Source: CAVPEV01 sp963703555 (lineage in GTDB: Bacteria; Actinomycetota; Actinomycetes; Actinomycetales; Cellulomonadaceae). From it: a stretch of DNA of 6,102 nt. The translations under genes were made by a program, and so were the position numbers. Below the pieces are notes generated by a model. The model was not told where the DNA came from. It did not search any database and saw only the letters and a list, made by a program, of their open reading frames with translations. The stretch is from contig CAVPEV010000053.1 in NCBI GenBank assembly GCA_963703555.1, positions 1-6,102 on the forward strand, given 5' to 3'. How positions within the stretch are numbered: position 1 is the stretch's first letter; the number at the start of each line of letters is the position of its first letter. This document shows positions 5,338-6,102 of the stretch, piece by piece.

Positions 5338-6102
5338 GGTGTGACGCTGGACTGGAATGGCAAGGACCGGCGAGTTCAGCCGGTGAGTGCGTCGCCTGAT
5401 TCTCAGAGTAGCAGGTCGAGTTTCTCGGCTGGCTTGAGCCAGTTAAGGGTTTCGCGGGGTCGGGTGTTGAGCAGGTAGGCGACGTTGTCGAGGTCGGTCT
5501 GGGAATGCACCCAGAGGTCGGTGCCCTTGGGAAAGAACTCGCGGAGCAGGCCGTTGGTGTTCTCGTTGGTGCCGCGTTGCCATGGTGAGTGCGGGTCGGC
5601 GAAGAACACAGGAATGTTGGTGGCGATGGTGAAGTCGGCGTGGCGGGCCATCTCCCGGCCCTGGTCCCACGTCAGGGACCGGCGCAGCAGGGCCGGCAGG
5701 CGGCCCATGGCCTGGGACAGCAGCAACGCCACGCGGGGTGCGCTGTGGTCGTAGGGGACCTTCGCCCAGATGGCGTAGCGGGTGGTGCGCTCCACCACGG
5801 TGATGATCGCCGACGCGTTGCCCGCCCCCATGATAGAGGTCTCCTTCCCAGTGTCCTGGCACGGCCCGGTCGGCGACCTCGCCACGACGTTCGCCGATCA
5901 GGACCATGTTCGGGATCACCTGCTGGCGGCGTTCGGTGAGCGCCGTCCGCTCGGCTCCTCCGACCCGGCGGGTGCCGCCACGGCGCAGGGCGCCGGTCAG
6001 CTGGACCTTCAGCGTCCCGCGGGCCTGGCAGTACAGGGCCTGGTAGATCGCTTCGTGCGACACGCGCAGCTCCACCTCGTGCGGATGGTCCACCACCAGT
6101 CT
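5338..6102 (-). mobile_element. IS30-family insertion sequence, partial
   Basis: The transposase stop at 5403 and the loss of gene-like sequence beyond the preceding gene place the left end of the element between about 5335 and 5400. I suggest about 5338, where GGTGTGACGCTGGACTGGAA resembles from memory the terminal repeats of actinobacterial IS30 elements. The other end and the transposase N-terminus are outside the window, so neither the terminal inverted repeats nor the target duplication can be compared. The boundary is an estimate; the family assignment rests on the transposase. Confidence 0.7.
5403..6102 (-). pseudogene. IS30-family transposase, frameshifted and cut by the window edge
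   Basis: About 232 residues of what is usually a protein of some 350-400 are visible. The missing N-terminal part, outside the window, would hold the helix-turn-helix DNA-binding region. The visible part starts with RVSHEAIYQALY, typical of IS30 transposases, then RAVPGHWEGDL with the first catalytic Asp. At 5835 one extra base shifts the frame. Downstream the family text resumes as IMGAGNASAIITVVERTTR, then SLTWDQGREMARHAD with the second Asp, and PHSPWQRGTNENTNGLLREF with the catalytic Glu, ending LNTRPRETLNW and TGA 5403-5405. All three DDE residues survive but lie in two frames. Removing base 5835 restores GDLIMG exactly. IS30 transposases are normally made from one frame, so this copy is probably inactive unless rescued by a +1 slip or a sequencing error. 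Confidence 0.95.

Noticed and set aside
5335..5402. Read-through extension of the small gene (SGVTLDWNGKDRRVQP) beyond TAG 5334
   Set aside because: The frame does continue openly, but the DNA more likely belongs to the end of the IS30 element, and no reason for stop readthrough is visible.
5443..5834. Continuation of the upstream transposase frame past base 5835
   Set aside because: Family sequence stops at the frameshift; the continuation is Gly/Arg/Pro-rich out-of-frame text.

Overview
The window is high-GC DNA with strong G/C third-position bias, GTG starts and two promoters that look leaderless. This points to an actinomycete; Pseudonocardiales is my guess from the overall look and is not proven. 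Positions 1 to about 4650 are ordinary chromosomal genes. From about 4670 to 6102 the DNA is patchier and slightly less GC-rich, and holds a frameshifted small secreted-protein gene and the 3' part of a frameshifted IS30-family insertion sequence.

Layout: (1) 1-221, plus strand, the C-terminal tail of a diacylglycerol kinase/YegS-like lipid kinase. A 29-bp-period tandem duplication covers its stop codon. (2) 222-284, a short convergent gap with an 18-bp perfect palindrome, the likely terminator. (3) 285-1250, minus strand, prephenate dehydratase pheA (PDT plus ACT domains), the step to phenylpyruvate in phenylalanine synthesis. (4) 1251-1366, a divergent promoter region with -10 candidates facing both ways. 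(5) 1367-3880, plus strand, an 837-aa envelope protein: signal peptide, a short Pro/Thr/Ser repeat linker, an exported domain resembling the alkaline phosphatase superfamily but lacking the expected metal ligands, then about 11 membrane segments with conserved-looking polar motifs. (6) 3855-4652, minus strand, a cytosolic family 2 glycosyltransferase whose 3' end overlaps the previous gene by 26 bp. (7) 4666-4969, no gene, two inverted repeats. (8) 4970-5334, plus strand, a small signal-peptide protein gene broken by a frameshift. (9) about 5338-6102, minus strand, an IS30-family element whose transposase has a one-base frameshift and runs off the window.

pheA works alone in primary metabolism. 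The membrane protein and the glycosyltransferase are the most interesting pair: a nucleotide-sugar transferase on the cytosolic face beside a polytopic protein with a large exported pseudo-phosphatase-like domain would suit a cell-envelope glycan or glycolipid pathway. That link is inferred from adjacency and family resemblance only. The right end appears to be a site of insertion and decay. I saw no tRNA, rRNA, CRISPR array or complete novel defence system.
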